Under the pieces are notes generated by a model, which did no database searches, was not told the DNA's origin, and worked only from the letters and a program-made list of their open reading frames with translations. From Fen-1245 sp963835535 (lineage in GTDB: Bacteria > Gemmatimonadota > Gemmatimonadetes > Gemmatimonadales > JACORV01), in contig CAWIFL010000009.1 in assembly GCA_963835535.1 (NCBI GenBank), forward strand, positions 1 through 64,000: a DNA stretch of 64,000 nt. The letters run 5' to 3'. This document shows positions 1-6,771 of this stretch, piece by piece (position 1 is the stretch's first letter; the number at the start of each line of letters is the position of its first letter). A program made the translations under genes and the position numbers.

Positions 1-21
1 CTGAGGCGCACTTCGTTAGGC
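1..21 (+). repeat. attC site, right end only
   Basis: The first 21 bases match the right arm of the downstream attC copies and end in the core GTTAGGC at 15-21. The rest of this site lies outside the window. Confidence 0.75.
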
Positions 22-40
22 CGCACGGGAGGGCCGCAAT

Positions 41-736
41 ATGTTGCGTCCCCGAGTCATCGTTCTCCCCGCCTCGCTGCTTGCCATCGCGACTGCAAAG
101 CCTCTGACTGCGCAGCGCCTTGAGGTCGCCGCGCGCATCGGCTACTCGCCCCCGAGCGGAACGCAGTTCCAGCTGGCGAGCCAATATGGTTACGTCGACC
201 GATCATGGGATGGCGGCGGCCTTTCCATCGGTGCGGTTGCGTCGTACTGGCCGCTCACCCACTTCGGGGTACAGGGCACCCTAGACGTCCGCTTCACGCG
301 GCACTATGCCACATATGTCCACGCCCCGTGCTCGGGCATCCCAGGGTGCCTGCCGCCCACTGCACCGCTAGACACGAGCGCCACGCAGCTGGTCGCGTCG
401 CTCCGTCTTGCTGCTCGCCAGGCGCTGGGGCACCGACTCCACCTGAGCGCCAGCCTCGGCCCCGCGATCATCCGCTTCGGTGATTCGGAGTACGGGGCGG
501 GGGATAGGTTCGATTGGCTTTCCTTGGCTAATCGCTATGAGCTCGGAGTCACGGGCGGACTGTCGGCCGCCTATGCATTCTCCTCTCGCGTCCGACTCAC
601 CGTAGGCACCGACGACGTCGTCTTACGCGTACATTCGGCGGCAGCATCGATGTCCTACTGGGGCTGGACCACGGTGGTGATCCCCCTAGAGCACGAGTTC
701 ACCGTCAGTGCGGCGGTGAGCGTCCGGGTACTGTAG
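41..736 (+). CDS. Cassette gene: secreted, probable outer-membrane beta-barrel protein
   Basis: This 231-residue protein opens with a hydrophobic signal-like segment (residues 1-24) ending T-A-Q, a common cleavage context in this window. The remainder alternates polar and hydrophobic residues with many Gly, Tyr and Trp, and closes with a beta-strand-like end (V-S-V-R-V-L), as in small outer-membrane barrels. No named family was recognised. It is the only gene between the attC cores at 15-21 and 753-759, so it is a mobile cassette cargo. No clear Shine-Dalgarno precedes the ATG beyond a short GGAGGG 8 bases upstream. Barrel assignment is an inference from composition. Confidence 0.6.
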   Translation: MLRPRVIVLPASLLAIATAKPLTAQRLEVAARIGYSPPSGTQFQLASQYGYVDRSWDGGGLSIGAVASYWPLTHFGVQGTLDVRFTRHYATYVHAPCSGIPGCLPPTAPLDTSATQLVASLRLAARQALGHRLHLSASLGPAIIRFGDSEYGAGDRFDWLSLANRYELGVTGGLSAAYAFSSRVRLTVGTDDVVLRVHSAAASMSYWGWTTVVIPLEHEFTVSAAVSVRVL

Positions 737-752
737 GCGAATCCGGCGTGCG

Positions 753-879
753 GCCTAACCCGCGCCTGCAGCGGCCGGGCGTCTTCGGCAGGCACTGGCT
801 GGCGAGTTGACCCGAGGTTATGCAGGTGTTGTGTGGCTGGCGGGCGGTGGCCCGCCGCTGAGGCGCAATTTCGTTAGGC
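753..879 (+). repeat. attC recombination site 1
   Basis: The site starts with GCCTAAC (753-759) and ends with GTTAGGC (873-879). The outer arms pair extensively: left GCGCCTGCAGCGG against right CCGCTGAGGCGC. This gives the folded single-strand substrate expected for an integron integrase. It closes the first cassette. Confidence 0.85.
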
Positions 880-896
880 CGCGTAAGGAGTCTCCA

Positions 897-1274
897 ATGG
901 GCCGCAGGCTTCGCTGGAACCTTCGTCTCGGCATCCTGGGCTTCCTTGTGGCGTGCAGCCATCAACGCAGCCCGCTGCCTGAGCTCAGGATGGTGGAGCA
1001 GGCCATTCGCAGCCGCATCGGTGCGGCAGCGCAACCTCGCATCGGTTACATCCACAGCTCCGTGAGCTTGCTGATTGACTTCGAGGCGGCGGCACTGCCC
1101 GACACGACGGAGGCCACGTTTGGTCTCACGGCGCGCGCGGTGGCCCTCACTGCCACCACGCACTATGAGGGAGCCCCGCTCGACAGCATCGTTGTATCGG
1201 CGGGCAATACCCTCGGCCCGGGAGTCTTCCGCGTGCTTCGGCAGCGGACCTTCAGAGCGGCGGAACTCAGGTGA
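897..1274 (+). CDS. Cassette gene: small putative lipoprotein
   Basis: This 125-residue protein has a basic N-terminus, a hydrophobic segment and a lipobox-like L-V-A-C at residues 17-20, so it is probably lipid-anchored after signal peptidase II cleavage. The mature part has no family that I recognise. ATG at 897 was chosen because in-frame sequence further upstream is attC, and AAGGAG lies about 5-10 bases before it. It is the sole gene of the second cassette (873-1294). Confidence 0.6.
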   Translation: MGRRLRWNLRLGILGFLVACSHQRSPLPELRMVEQAIRSRIGAAAQPRIGYIHSSVSLLIDFEAAALPDTTEATFGLTARAVALTATTHYEGAPLDSIVVSAGNTLGPGVFRVLRQRTFRAAELR

Positions 1275-1287
1275 CGACGCCGACGCG

Positions 1288-1413
1288 GCCTAATCCGCGC
1301 CTGCAGCGGCCGGGCGTCGTCGGCAGGTAGTGGCTGGTGAGTGCAACTGCGGTTAGGCAGGTGTTGTGTGGCTGGCGGGCGGTGGCCCGCCGCTGAGGCG
1401 CATTTCGTTAGGC
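1288..1413 (+). repeat. attC recombination site 2
   Basis: Core GCCTAAT (1288-1294, one base off GCCTAAC) and GTTAGGC (1407-1413) bound a 126-bp copy that is almost identical to attC 1. Confidence 0.85.
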
Positions 1414-1439
1414 GGATGCGCATTCCCTCGGGGCGTCCA

Positions 1440-1997
1440 ATGTCTCCTCGGGTTGCGTGCTTGGCCGGACTCCTTGCTTTCCTCTCCGCGTGCTCGAGGC
1501 TGCACGCGCCGAACCCAGTCGTCGCACCCGGTCCCGGGGCGGATACCACCCCAAGTGCCCGCAGCCAGCGCCCCCTCGCGTTTCCAGATCGAGTCGCAAT
1601 CTACGCCGCAGCGTTGCGGGCCGCGGCCGCGCGGACCTTTGGCGCTGGCACCGGCGTTCGGCTGCTGCTCTTTCCCCAGCCGTTTGGCCGAACGCTGTCA
1701 GCATTCCAGGACACCACGGCGCTCGATTCCGCGCTGGTCCGCGCGCTGGCGGTGTCGGGGGCGGTCGAGGGCGTTTGTGAGCCGCAAGCCACAACGGGTA
1801 GGTGCGCAAACGGTCTGCGCGGACTCGCGGCTTCGCTCGGTCGGATCTTGCCTGACGACTCGGCGCGCGTGACCGTGTGGGTGTTCATTGGCGCCGTAAC
1901 GGCCGAGCGCGATAACACCTTCCTTCTGGGCGGCAGAACCGGCGGACTACGGGTCGCGCTGGTCAAACGGCTCGGCCGCTGGGAGGTCGTGCCCTGA
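1440..1997 (+). CDS. Cassette gene: putative lipoprotein
   Basis: From ATG 1440 this is a 185-residue protein with a signal segment and a lipobox-like L-S-A-C at residues 15-18, so it is probably membrane-anchored outside the cytoplasm. The mature region contains a domain with alternating hydrophobic strands ending L-G-R-W-E-V-V-P. No catalytic motif or family was recognised. An in-frame ATG at 1416 would add eight residues, but 1440 gives the better signal peptide. It fills the third cassette alone. Like the preceding cassette protein it looks like a secreted accessory factor of unknown function. Confidence 0.6.
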   Translation: MSPRVACLAGLLAFLSACSRLHAPNPVVAPGPGADTTPSARSQRPLAFPDRVAIYAAALRAAAARTFGAGTGVRLLLFPQPFGRTLSAFQDTTALDSALVRALAVSGAVEGVCEPQATTGRCANGLRGLAASLGRILPDDSARVTVWVFIGAVTAERDNTFLLGGRTGGLRVALVKRLGRWEVVP

Positions 1998-2015
1998 GAT
2001 CCGAACTTGCGCACC

Positions 2016-2143
2016 GCCTAACCCGCGCCAGCAGCGGACGGGCACGGCCACATAACGCCCGGCTGACGCCGGCAGTTTAGACTGGAAGCAGCTACACAAG
2101 CGGGTGGTGGCGTCGCCCGCCGCTGAGGCGCATTTCGTTAGAT
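2016..2143 (+). repeat. attC recombination site 3, divergent right core
   Basis: The site runs from GCCTAAC (2016-2022) to GTTAGAT (2137-2143). The right core differs from all other copies because its last six bases belong to the next cassette, which ends with the matching ATCTGAC. Its middle also diverges more than the other copies. Confidence 0.85.
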
Positions 2144-2221
2144 CGCACGGGACGTCTCCGTGACGTCGACGGTTCGGGATCTCGTTGGGTCGGTCCGTCG
2201 TCCCCTGCTGGGCGGCTCCGC

Positions 2222-2980
2222 ATGATGTGTTCCCGAGGTCTGGCGCTGGCGGCGGCATTACTCCTCGCGGCGTCTCACGTGACGGCTCAGGCGCTTCGCG
2301 GCACGGTCGTGGACAGCACCTCCGGCCTGCCCGTGGCCGGGGCCCACGTCACCGTGCTCGACGGCCGCGGCGCGATGGTGGCCGACGCGGTCACGGGCGC
2401 CGCCGGCAGCTTCACGTTCCGCCTGCCGGGCTTCGGCGCCTACCAAGTGCGGGCCAGGCGCATCGGCTATGCGAGCCGGATCACTGAGCCCATCGCGGTG
2501 GACTCGACGTTCGCGTACAGCATTCAGGTGGTGCTCCGCGCCAATCCGGTTCCCCTCGACACTCTCACGGTCGTGGCCGAGCGGGTCACCGTGGAGAAGC
2601 AGGTCCCATGGCTCGCAGACGCGGGATTCTACCGCCGCCGGCGCATGGGCTTCGGCTACTTCCTGGACCGCGCGGAGATCGAGAAGAAGCACCCTCTGGT
2701 TGTTACCGACTTGCTCGAGGGGATGCCAGGCGTCCAGGTGTATTGTGTGAGCGCCTTCTCGTGCACCATCGTGACGCCGGGCGCCCTCACGATGTTCATC
2801 CGGAAGCGGTGTGCGCCGACTGTAGTGGTTGACGGGGTGGTTGTGAGCGGAGATATGAACGCAATCCAGGTGCTCGACCTCGAGGCGATCGAGGTCTATC
2901 CCAGCCCCGCAGGCCTACCCGTGCAGTACGCCGGCTATCTGAGTCCCTGTGGGGCGATTCTGCTTTGGACTCGGCGCTGA
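2222..2980 (+). CDS. Cassette gene: carboxypeptidase-regulatory-like / TonB-plug-like secreted protein
   Basis: This 252-residue protein has a signal peptide (residues 1-23, ending T-A-Q) and then a carboxypeptidase regulatory-like beta-sandwich of the type L-R-G-T-V-V-D-S...G-L-P-V-A-G-A (about 24-110). A plug-like segment follows, with a Leu-Glu-Gly-Met-Pro-Gly-Val motif and a later V-V-V-D-G-V (about 165-235). The TonB receptor beta-barrel is absent. Free-standing proteins of this kind are common in Gemmatimonadota-like genomes and their role is unclear. It occupies the fourth cassette. An alternative start is the ATG three bases later. Confidence 0.7.
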   Translation: MMCSRGLALAAALLLAASHVTAQALRGTVVDSTSGLPVAGAHVTVLDGRGAMVADAVTGAAGSFTFRLPGFGAYQVRARRIGYASRITEPIAVDSTFAYSIQVVLRANPVPLDTLTVVAERVTVEKQVPWLADAGFYRRRRMGFGYFLDRAEIEKKHPLVVTDLLEGMPGVQVYCVSAFSCTIVTPGALTMFIRKRCAPTVVVDGVVVSGDMNAIQVLDLEAIEVYPSPAGLPVQYAGYLSPCGAILLWTRR

Positions 2981-2992
2981 AGTGCCCGTGCG

Positions 2993-3118
2993 ATCTGACC
3001 CGCGCCTGCAGCGGGCGGGCCTCGTCAGCAGCTACTGGCTGGTGAGTGCAACCGAGGTTATGCAGGTGTTGTGCGGCTGGCGGGCTGAGGCCCGCCGCTG
3101 AGGCGCACTTCGTTAGGC
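2993..3118 (+). repeat. attC recombination site 4, with transposon inserted in its right core
   Basis: ATCTGAC (2993-2999) begins this copy. Its right end CTTCGTTA is duplicated on both sides of the transposon (3108-3115 and 5506-5513). The first transposon bases, GGC, happen to restore GTTAGGC on the left. The original right core is at 5510-5516. Confidence 0.85.
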
Positions 3119-3139
3119 AATAACATACTTGACGCAGAC
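3116..3139 (+). repeat. Transposon left terminal inverted repeat
   Basis: The repeat reads GGCAATAACATACTTGACGC followed by CAGAC and matches the reverse complement of 5482-5505 with two mismatches. Confidence 0.9.
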
Positions 3140-3190
3140 ACGGCACAGGGTGCATCATCTAGGCATCTCCGAGTCTGGAGTCTGTGGGAT

Positions 3191-4021
3191 ATGCTGCGTC
3201 TTCACGCGGTAATCTTCTATGCACTTGCGGGCGCAATCGAAGGATTGCGCCACAACGCGAGGCTGGAAATCGCCCTCGGCGATCGCGTTCCTCCGGAATC
3301 AAGGCGTTCCAAGAAGAGCTTCTATGGCATCCTGGCAATCGTTCTTCGGAAGTGTGAGGCGCACGCCCTAGAGAACACGGCTACGCTCGTGCGTCACACA
3401 CTTGAAGTACGCAAAAAGCAGCCTCCGTCGCCAGTGGAGCGGCTCGTCATCCTCGATCACATTGATTTGATCTTACAGAAAGAACTCGGCGCGGAGTGGT
3501 TCATACAGATTGATCCCAGACGCAGGTCTTACGTTGACCAAGCACATCTCTTCGGTAGCAAGGTCACTCGCGCCTTTCCAGGCGCCAAGCAGGACATCAC
3601 AGAAGCCGGGAACTGCTACGCTCTCGGCCTTGCGACGGCGGCGGTCTTTCAGCTTATGCGGGTTGCCGAACTAGCTTTACGCGCGCTCGCGCGGGAAAGA
3701 CGAGTGCGCATCAAGAAGGCGCCCTTGGAGTGGGTGGAGTGGCAGGACATTATCAGGGCGATTCACGACAAGGTTGAAGCCTCAGCACTCAAGAAGCATC
3801 GTGGCCCACACAAGGCGGCGTTCCTTGAGTTCTACCGCGGCACACTAGGGGAGTTCGAGGCATTCAAGGATGCCTATCGGAACCATGTGTCCCATGCCCG
3901 AGAGCCCTATGATGACCCGAAGGCTTCCAGTGTCATGAACCATGTTAGGGAATTCATGCAGCGGATCGCAAAGGCTGGTATCACAGAAAACGGCAGTAAG
4001 CAACTTCGGTGGGGGCGCTAG
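3191..4021 (+). CDS. Transposon passenger: HEPN-like hypothetical protein
   Basis: This 276-residue, mostly alpha-helical protein carries R230-N-H-V-S-H235 in a C-terminal helix. That fits the Arg-x4-6-His signature of HEPN-fold RNases and toxins. The preceding segment (about 140-200) looks like the helical core that carries such motifs. I did not recognise a specific named family. The gene lies inside the transposon, 3 bp ahead of a second passenger gene, so the two are probably cotranscribed from within the element. Function could be RNA cleavage in defence or addiction, but no assay-level inference is possible. The HEPN reading rests on one short motif plus helicity. Confidence 0.55.
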   Translation: MLRLHAVIFYALAGAIEGLRHNARLEIALGDRVPPESRRSKKSFYGILAIVLRKCEAHALENTATLVRHTLEVRKKQPPSPVERLVILDHIDLILQKELGAEWFIQIDPRRRSYVDQAHLFGSKVTRAFPGAKQDITEAGNCYALGLATAAVFQLMRVAELALRALARERRVRIKKAPLEWVEWQDIIRAIHDKVEASALKKHRGPHKAAFLEFYRGTLGEFEAFKDAYRNHVSHAREPYDDPKASSVMNHVREFMQRIAKAGITENGSKQLRWGR

Positions 4022-4024
4022 CCA

Positions 4025-4309
4025 ATGACTGTTGAGCGGCGGTTGGTCGTCGGCCTTGAAGACATCAAGGCCATCGTGCTGGAGTGCGGCAAGTGCAAGG
4101 CCCGGTACAGCCTCAAGCCGGAGTCTGGTGACATCCCCACGATGTGCCATTGCCGAGAGCAATGGCTATTCGGGCCGCACACCGCGCCAACGCCGCTTGA
4201 GCAGGCCGTGTCCGCGATTGCGCTGATACGACGACACCTAGCCGAGTCCAAGGGTCGGCCGCTCGCCCCCTACACGCTGTCCTTCGAGTTCGAGGAGCCG
4301 GAAGCCTAG
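4025..4309 (+). CDS. Transposon passenger: small zinc-ribbon-like hypothetical protein
   Basis: This 94-residue protein has C21-G-K-C24 followed by a Cys-His-Cys cluster (C41-H-C43), which suggests a small metal-binding ribbon. It starts 3 bp after the stop of the HEPN-like gene, so it is probably its operon partner. Its stop codon overlaps the end of a convergent 46-residue gene on the other strand. I do not recognise a family; a role as a partner or antitoxin of the upstream protein is only a guess from position. Confidence 0.5.
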   Translation: MTVERRLVVGLEDIKAIVLECGKCKARYSLKPESGDIPTMCHCREQWLFGPHTAPTPLEQAVSAIALIRRHLAESKGRPLAPYTLSFEFEEPEA

Positions 4310-4446
4310 TGCCTATGGCGCCTCTTCCGCTTGGGCGTGACGCCGTTCTTCGGCACGGCCAACACGCGCCGCGTCAGCGCCTTCATGCGCTCCAGCGCCT
4401 GCTCCGGTGTCGCGTCGGGCGCCGGAGCCGGAGGTGTCTTCTTCAT
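4306..4446 (-). CDS. Small transposon-encoded basic protein (46 aa)
   Basis: This 46-residue reading frame starts M-K-K-T-P-P and ends in a very basic tail K-R-K-R-R-H-R-H. The middle is an amphipathic helix (about residues 14-34) followed by V-P-K. A strong Shine-Dalgarno AAAGGGGA sits just upstream of the ATG at 4446. It lies 48 bp downstream of the transposase on the same strand and inside the terminal repeats, so it is probably coexpressed. The basic tail suggests nucleic-acid binding. Similar short frames next to mobile or toxin genes are common, but I cannot name this one. Confidence 0.5.
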   Translation of the reverse strand: MKKTPPAPAPDATPEQALERMKALTRRVLAVPKNGVTPKRKRRHRH

Positions 4447-4494
4447 CGTTTCCCCTTTCGTCGGCCGCGGAGCTTATGCGGCCAGGACTTCTTC

Positions 4495-5457
4495 TCACGT
4501 CGTAGCGAAGGCGAACTTCGCGCCGATGAGATCATGATAGGTCAACCGCTTCCCCACGATGGCGCGCAGCACATCGGCGAAGCGCCCGCCGTCGTTGTCC
4601 TTCCGGGTGTTGTAGCGGAACGCCTGCTCGTCCACGTACCGCTGCAAGTGGAACGGGTCCACGCTGATGTAGGTGCCCTTGATCGCCCGCTTCAAGAGGC
4701 TCCAGAAGTTCTCCAGCGTGTTGGTGTGGGCCTTCCCCTGGACGAAGGTCTTGAGCGCGTGATTGACGCGCCCGTGCTTGAAGGTCTTCCCCATCCGGTC
4801 ATAGTAGCTCGCGTCGTCGGTGTAGAGGGTCGCGCCCGCCTCGACGTGCGCCTTGACGGTGGCCTCGATCTTGGCGCGGTTGACCTTCGAGAGCACCTTC
4901 GCGGAGATGCGGCTGCGGCCGTCCTTCCCCCGCTTGGCGAAGCCGACGACCGGGGTCTTCTCCGACCAGCCGCGCTTGGTGATGCGCCGCTTCTTCTCGG
5001 TCTTGTGCATCCAGAACGCCTGCCCACCGATGTAGCCTTCATCGGTTTCGACTTCGCCCTTGAAGCGGCGGACGTGCGCGGGCCGCATGGCGTCCCGGAC
5101 GCGATGGAGCATGAACCACGCGGTCTTCTGGGTGACGTGGAGCGCGCGGGCCAGCTCGTAACTCGAAATCCCGTTCTTGCAGTTGGCGAGCATCCAGAGT
5201 GCCGGGAGCCACTTGTCGAGGCCGAGCGCACTGTCCTCGAAGATCGTGCCGAGCTTCGCGGAGAACTGCCGGCCACAGTCCAGGCATTGCCAGATGCGCC
5301 GGGTCTTGATGAACGAGACTTCCGTGGCGTTGCACGCCGGGCAGGTGACGCCCTTCGGCCAGCGCAACTGGACGAAGAAGTCGAGCGCGAAGTCGGGGTC
5401 CGCGAAGAACTGCATGGCTTCGAGGAGGGTAGTAGGAGCGTCGGTGGTCTGTTTCAT
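4495..5457 (-). CDS. IS1595-family (ISXO2-like) transposase
   Basis: This 320-residue transposase has an N-terminal zinc ribbon (C39-x2-C42 and C58-x2-C61), a helix-turn-helix-like stretch (about 98-125) and an ISXO2-type catalytic domain. Candidate catalytic acids are D139 in E-T-D-E-G-Y-I-G-G, D214 in Y-T-D-D-A, and E249/N250 in T-N-T-L-E-N-F-W-S. The length is normal for the family and there is no internal stop, so it is probably active. The start at 5457 lies 25 bp inside the right terminal repeat. Confidence 0.92.
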   Translation of the reverse strand: MKQTTDAPTTLLEAMQFFADPDFALDFFVQLRWPKGVTCPACNATEVSFIKTRRIWQCLDCGRQFSAKLGTIFEDSALGLDKWLPALWMLANCKNGISSYELARALHVTQKTAWFMLHRVRDAMRPAHVRRFKGEVETDEGYIGGQAFWMHKTEKKRRITKRGWSEKTPVVGFAKRGKDGRSRISAKVLSKVNRAKIEATVKAHVEAGATLYTDDASYYDRMGKTFKHGRVNHALKTFVQGKAHTNTLENFWSLLKRAIKGTYISVDPFHLQRYVDEQAFRYNTRKDNDGGRFADVLRAIVGKRLTYHDLIGAKFAFATT

Positions 5458-5481
5458 GGCTTGAATCTAACGGGTAGGGCC

Positions 5482-5505
5482 GTCTGTGTCAAGTATATTA
5501 TTGCC
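5482..5505 (-). repeat. Transposon right terminal inverted repeat
   Basis: On the minus strand it reads GGCAATAATATACTTGACAC followed by AGAC. It pairs with 3116-3139 and is flanked by the duplicated target CTTCGTTA at 5506-5513. Confidence 0.9.
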
Positions 5506-5542
5506 CTTCGTTAGGCATGCAGGCCGGTCCGGCATTCCTCCG

Positions 5543-5577
5543 TTGACGGCGTATATACCACCCATATACATTCGGGC
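5543..5577 (+). promoter_or_regulatory. Cassette-borne promoter with overlapping palindromic operator
   Basis: TTGACG (5543-5548) and TATACA (5565-5570) are separated by 16 bp and resemble sigma-70 -35 and -10 boxes. The predicted transcript start is about 5577, one base before the toxin ATG, so the mRNA would be leaderless. The inverted repeat GTATAT (5551-5556) and ATATAC (5564-5569) lies in the spacer and overlaps the -10. This is the expected place for autorepression by the ribbon-helix-helix antitoxin. Confidence 0.6.
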
Positions 5578-5895
5578 ATGGCCGAGTTCCCGGCGCTCCT
5601 GGCCGATTGCACCGGCTTCCAGTGGGACGCCGGCTACGCCGACAAGAACTGGCGTGCGCATCGCGTCAGTCAGGCCGAAGCCGAGCAGGTGTTCTTCAAC
5701 CGGCCTGTGGTCATCGCGCCGGATTTCGGCCACTCGGATCGAGAGGTGCGGCTCGCGGCGCTCGGAAAGACAACGGCGGGCCGGCGGCTGAGCATCGTGT
5801 TTACGGTTCGGGGCACGCTGGTGCGGGTTATATCGGCGCGCGACATGGGCCGCCGAGATCGGAGGTTGTATGGCGCAGTCGAAGCGGCGCAGTAG
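5578..5895 (+). CDS. brnT: BrnT-family toxin
   Basis: This 105-residue protein fits the BrnT layout: an N-terminal W-D-A-G-Y-A-D-K-N-W segment, then the A-E-A-E-Q-V-F helix, the R-x-A-A-L-G-K-T-T-A-G-R-R-L-S-I-V-F strands and the C-terminal R-V-I-S-A-R-D-M-G-R-R-D-R-R-L-Y motif. BrnT toxins are RNases of RelE-like fold neutralised by a DNA-binding antitoxin. The toxin precedes the antitoxin, the usual brnTA order, and overlaps it by 26 bp. Placement in an integron cassette is typical of toxin-antitoxin modules that stabilise cassette arrays. Confidence 0.85.
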   Translation: MAEFPALLADCTGFQWDAGYADKNWRAHRVSQAEAEQVFFNRPVVIAPDFGHSDREVRLAALGKTTAGRRLSIVFTVRGTLVRVISARDMGRRDRRLYGAVEAAQ

Positions 5896-6181
5896 GGGGC
5901 CCAAGCCCCTGCCCCGGTTCCGCTCGGAGGATGCGGAGCGCGCGTTTTGGGCCAAGCACGATGCGGCGGACTATTTCGACTGGGCCCGCGCCGTCGTCGC
6001 GACCTTTCCCAACCTCAGGCCCTCGACGACCACAATCTCGATCCGGCTGCCGGAGCCGCTCCTCGAGGAGCTCAAGGCCCTTTCCAACGAGCGCGATGTG
6101 CCGTACCAGTCGCTCATGAAGGTCTTTCTGGCGGAGCGTATCGCCACCGAACGGCGAGCTAGGCGCAAAGTGACGGCCTGA
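5870..6181 (+). CDS. BrnA/CopG-type ribbon-helix-helix antitoxin
   Basis: This 103-residue protein has a positively charged N-terminal region that probably wraps the toxin. Its C-terminal ribbon-helix-helix segment contains the strand T-T-I-S-I-R-L-P, then the helices L-L-E-E-L-K-A-L-S-N and S-L-M-K-V-F-L-A-E-R-I. RHH proteins bind operator palindromes as dimers, consistent with the inverted repeat upstream of the toxin. It overlaps the toxin end by 26 bp, so translation is probably coupled. Confidence 0.85.
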   Translation: MAQSKRRSRGPKPLPRFRSEDAERAFWAKHDAADYFDWARAVVATFPNLRPSTTTISIRLPEPLLEELKALSNERDVPYQSLMKVFLAERIATERRARRKVTA

Positions 6182-6182
6182 T

Positions 6183-6307
6183 GTCTAACCCGCGCCTCCA
6201 GCGGCGGGCGTCTTCGGCGGGTACTGGTTGGTGAGTGCAACTGAGGTAGTGCAGGTGTCGTGTGGCTGGCGGGCGGTCGCCCGCCGCTGAGGCGCACTTC
6301 GTTAGGC
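6183..6307 (+). repeat. attC recombination site 5
   Basis: GTCTAAC (6183-6189) to GTTAGGC (6301-6307), 125 bp, near-identical to the other copies. It begins right after the antitoxin stop. Confidence 0.85.
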
Positions 6308-6353
6308 CGCACAAGAGACATTCCTCTCACCGCTACCGCGCATCGGAGGTCAG

Positions 6354-6740
6354 GTGAAACGCGTCACTGGCATCGGCGGCGTCTTTTTCAAGGCCAAAGA
6401 CGCTCCATCCCTGCGGGCTTGGTACAAGCGGCACTTGGGAATCGACGTCCAAGTCTGGGGCGGAGCCGCCTTCGATTGGACCGACGCCGAGGGCAAGCCG
6501 GTTGCAGGCACGACCGCCTGGAGCATCGATCCGCAAAACAGCGATCACTTCGCTCCGAGCGCTGCTCCCTTCATGGTCAACTACCGTGTGGAAGACCTCC
6601 ACGCCTTGGTCAAGGCCTTGAAGGAAGAAGGCTGCAATGTGCTCGAGAAGATCGACGAATCCGAGTATGGGAAGTTCGCCTGGGTCATTGATCCAGAGGG
6701 AAACAAGGTCGAGCTATGGCAGCCGCCTCAAGGACAATGA
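6354..6740 (+). CDS. Cassette gene: VOC-superfamily (glyoxalase/bleomycin-resistance fold) protein
   Basis: This 128-residue cytosolic protein has the paired beta-alpha-beta-beta-beta modules of the vicinal-oxygen-chelate fold. It opens with G-I-G-G-V-F-F-K and closes with W-V-I-D-P-E-G-N-K-V-E-L-W, which supplies a typical metal-binding Glu. The substrate cannot be told from the sequence; lactoylglutathione lyase-like, dioxygenase and antibiotic-binding relatives are all possible. The GTG start at 6354 has GGAGGT 7 bases upstream. It is the last complete cassette of the array, bounded by GTTAGGC (6301-6307) and a degenerate core at 6772-6778. Confidence 0.8.
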   Translation: MKRVTGIGGVFFKAKDAPSLRAWYKRHLGIDVQVWGGAAFDWTDAEGKPVAGTTAWSIDPQNSDHFAPSAAPFMVNYRVEDLHALVKALKEEGCNVLEKIDESEYGKFAWVIDPEGNKVELWQPPQGQ

Positions 6741-6771
6741 GCTGGTTCGTTAGTCACGGCTGCGAACTGCC

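Larger units (their letters stand above)
3116..5505 (-). mobile_element. IS1595-family transposon with passenger genes
   Basis: The element is bounded by 24-bp terminal inverted repeats with two mismatches (3116-3139 and 5482-5505, both beginning GGCAATAA inward) and a perfect 8-bp direct repeat CTTCGTTA (3108-3115 and 5506-5513). An 8-bp duplication is the usual size for IS1595-family insertions. It encodes an ISXO2-type transposase on the minus strand, a 46-residue gene behind it, and two plus-strand passenger genes. At 2390 bp it is larger than a simple IS of this family, so it fits the passenger-carrying subtype. The intact repeats and duplication argue for a recent insertion. Confidence 0.9.

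Noticed and set aside
1..3118. CRISPR array, because of regularly spaced repeats
   Set aside because: The repeats are 125-128 bp and separated by genes of different length, not by 30-40 bp spacers. No cas genes are present.
6744..6755. TTCGTTAG inside the VOC cassette near its end
   Set aside because: It lacks the R-R-Y continuation and arms of the attC copies. The real left core starts at 6772.
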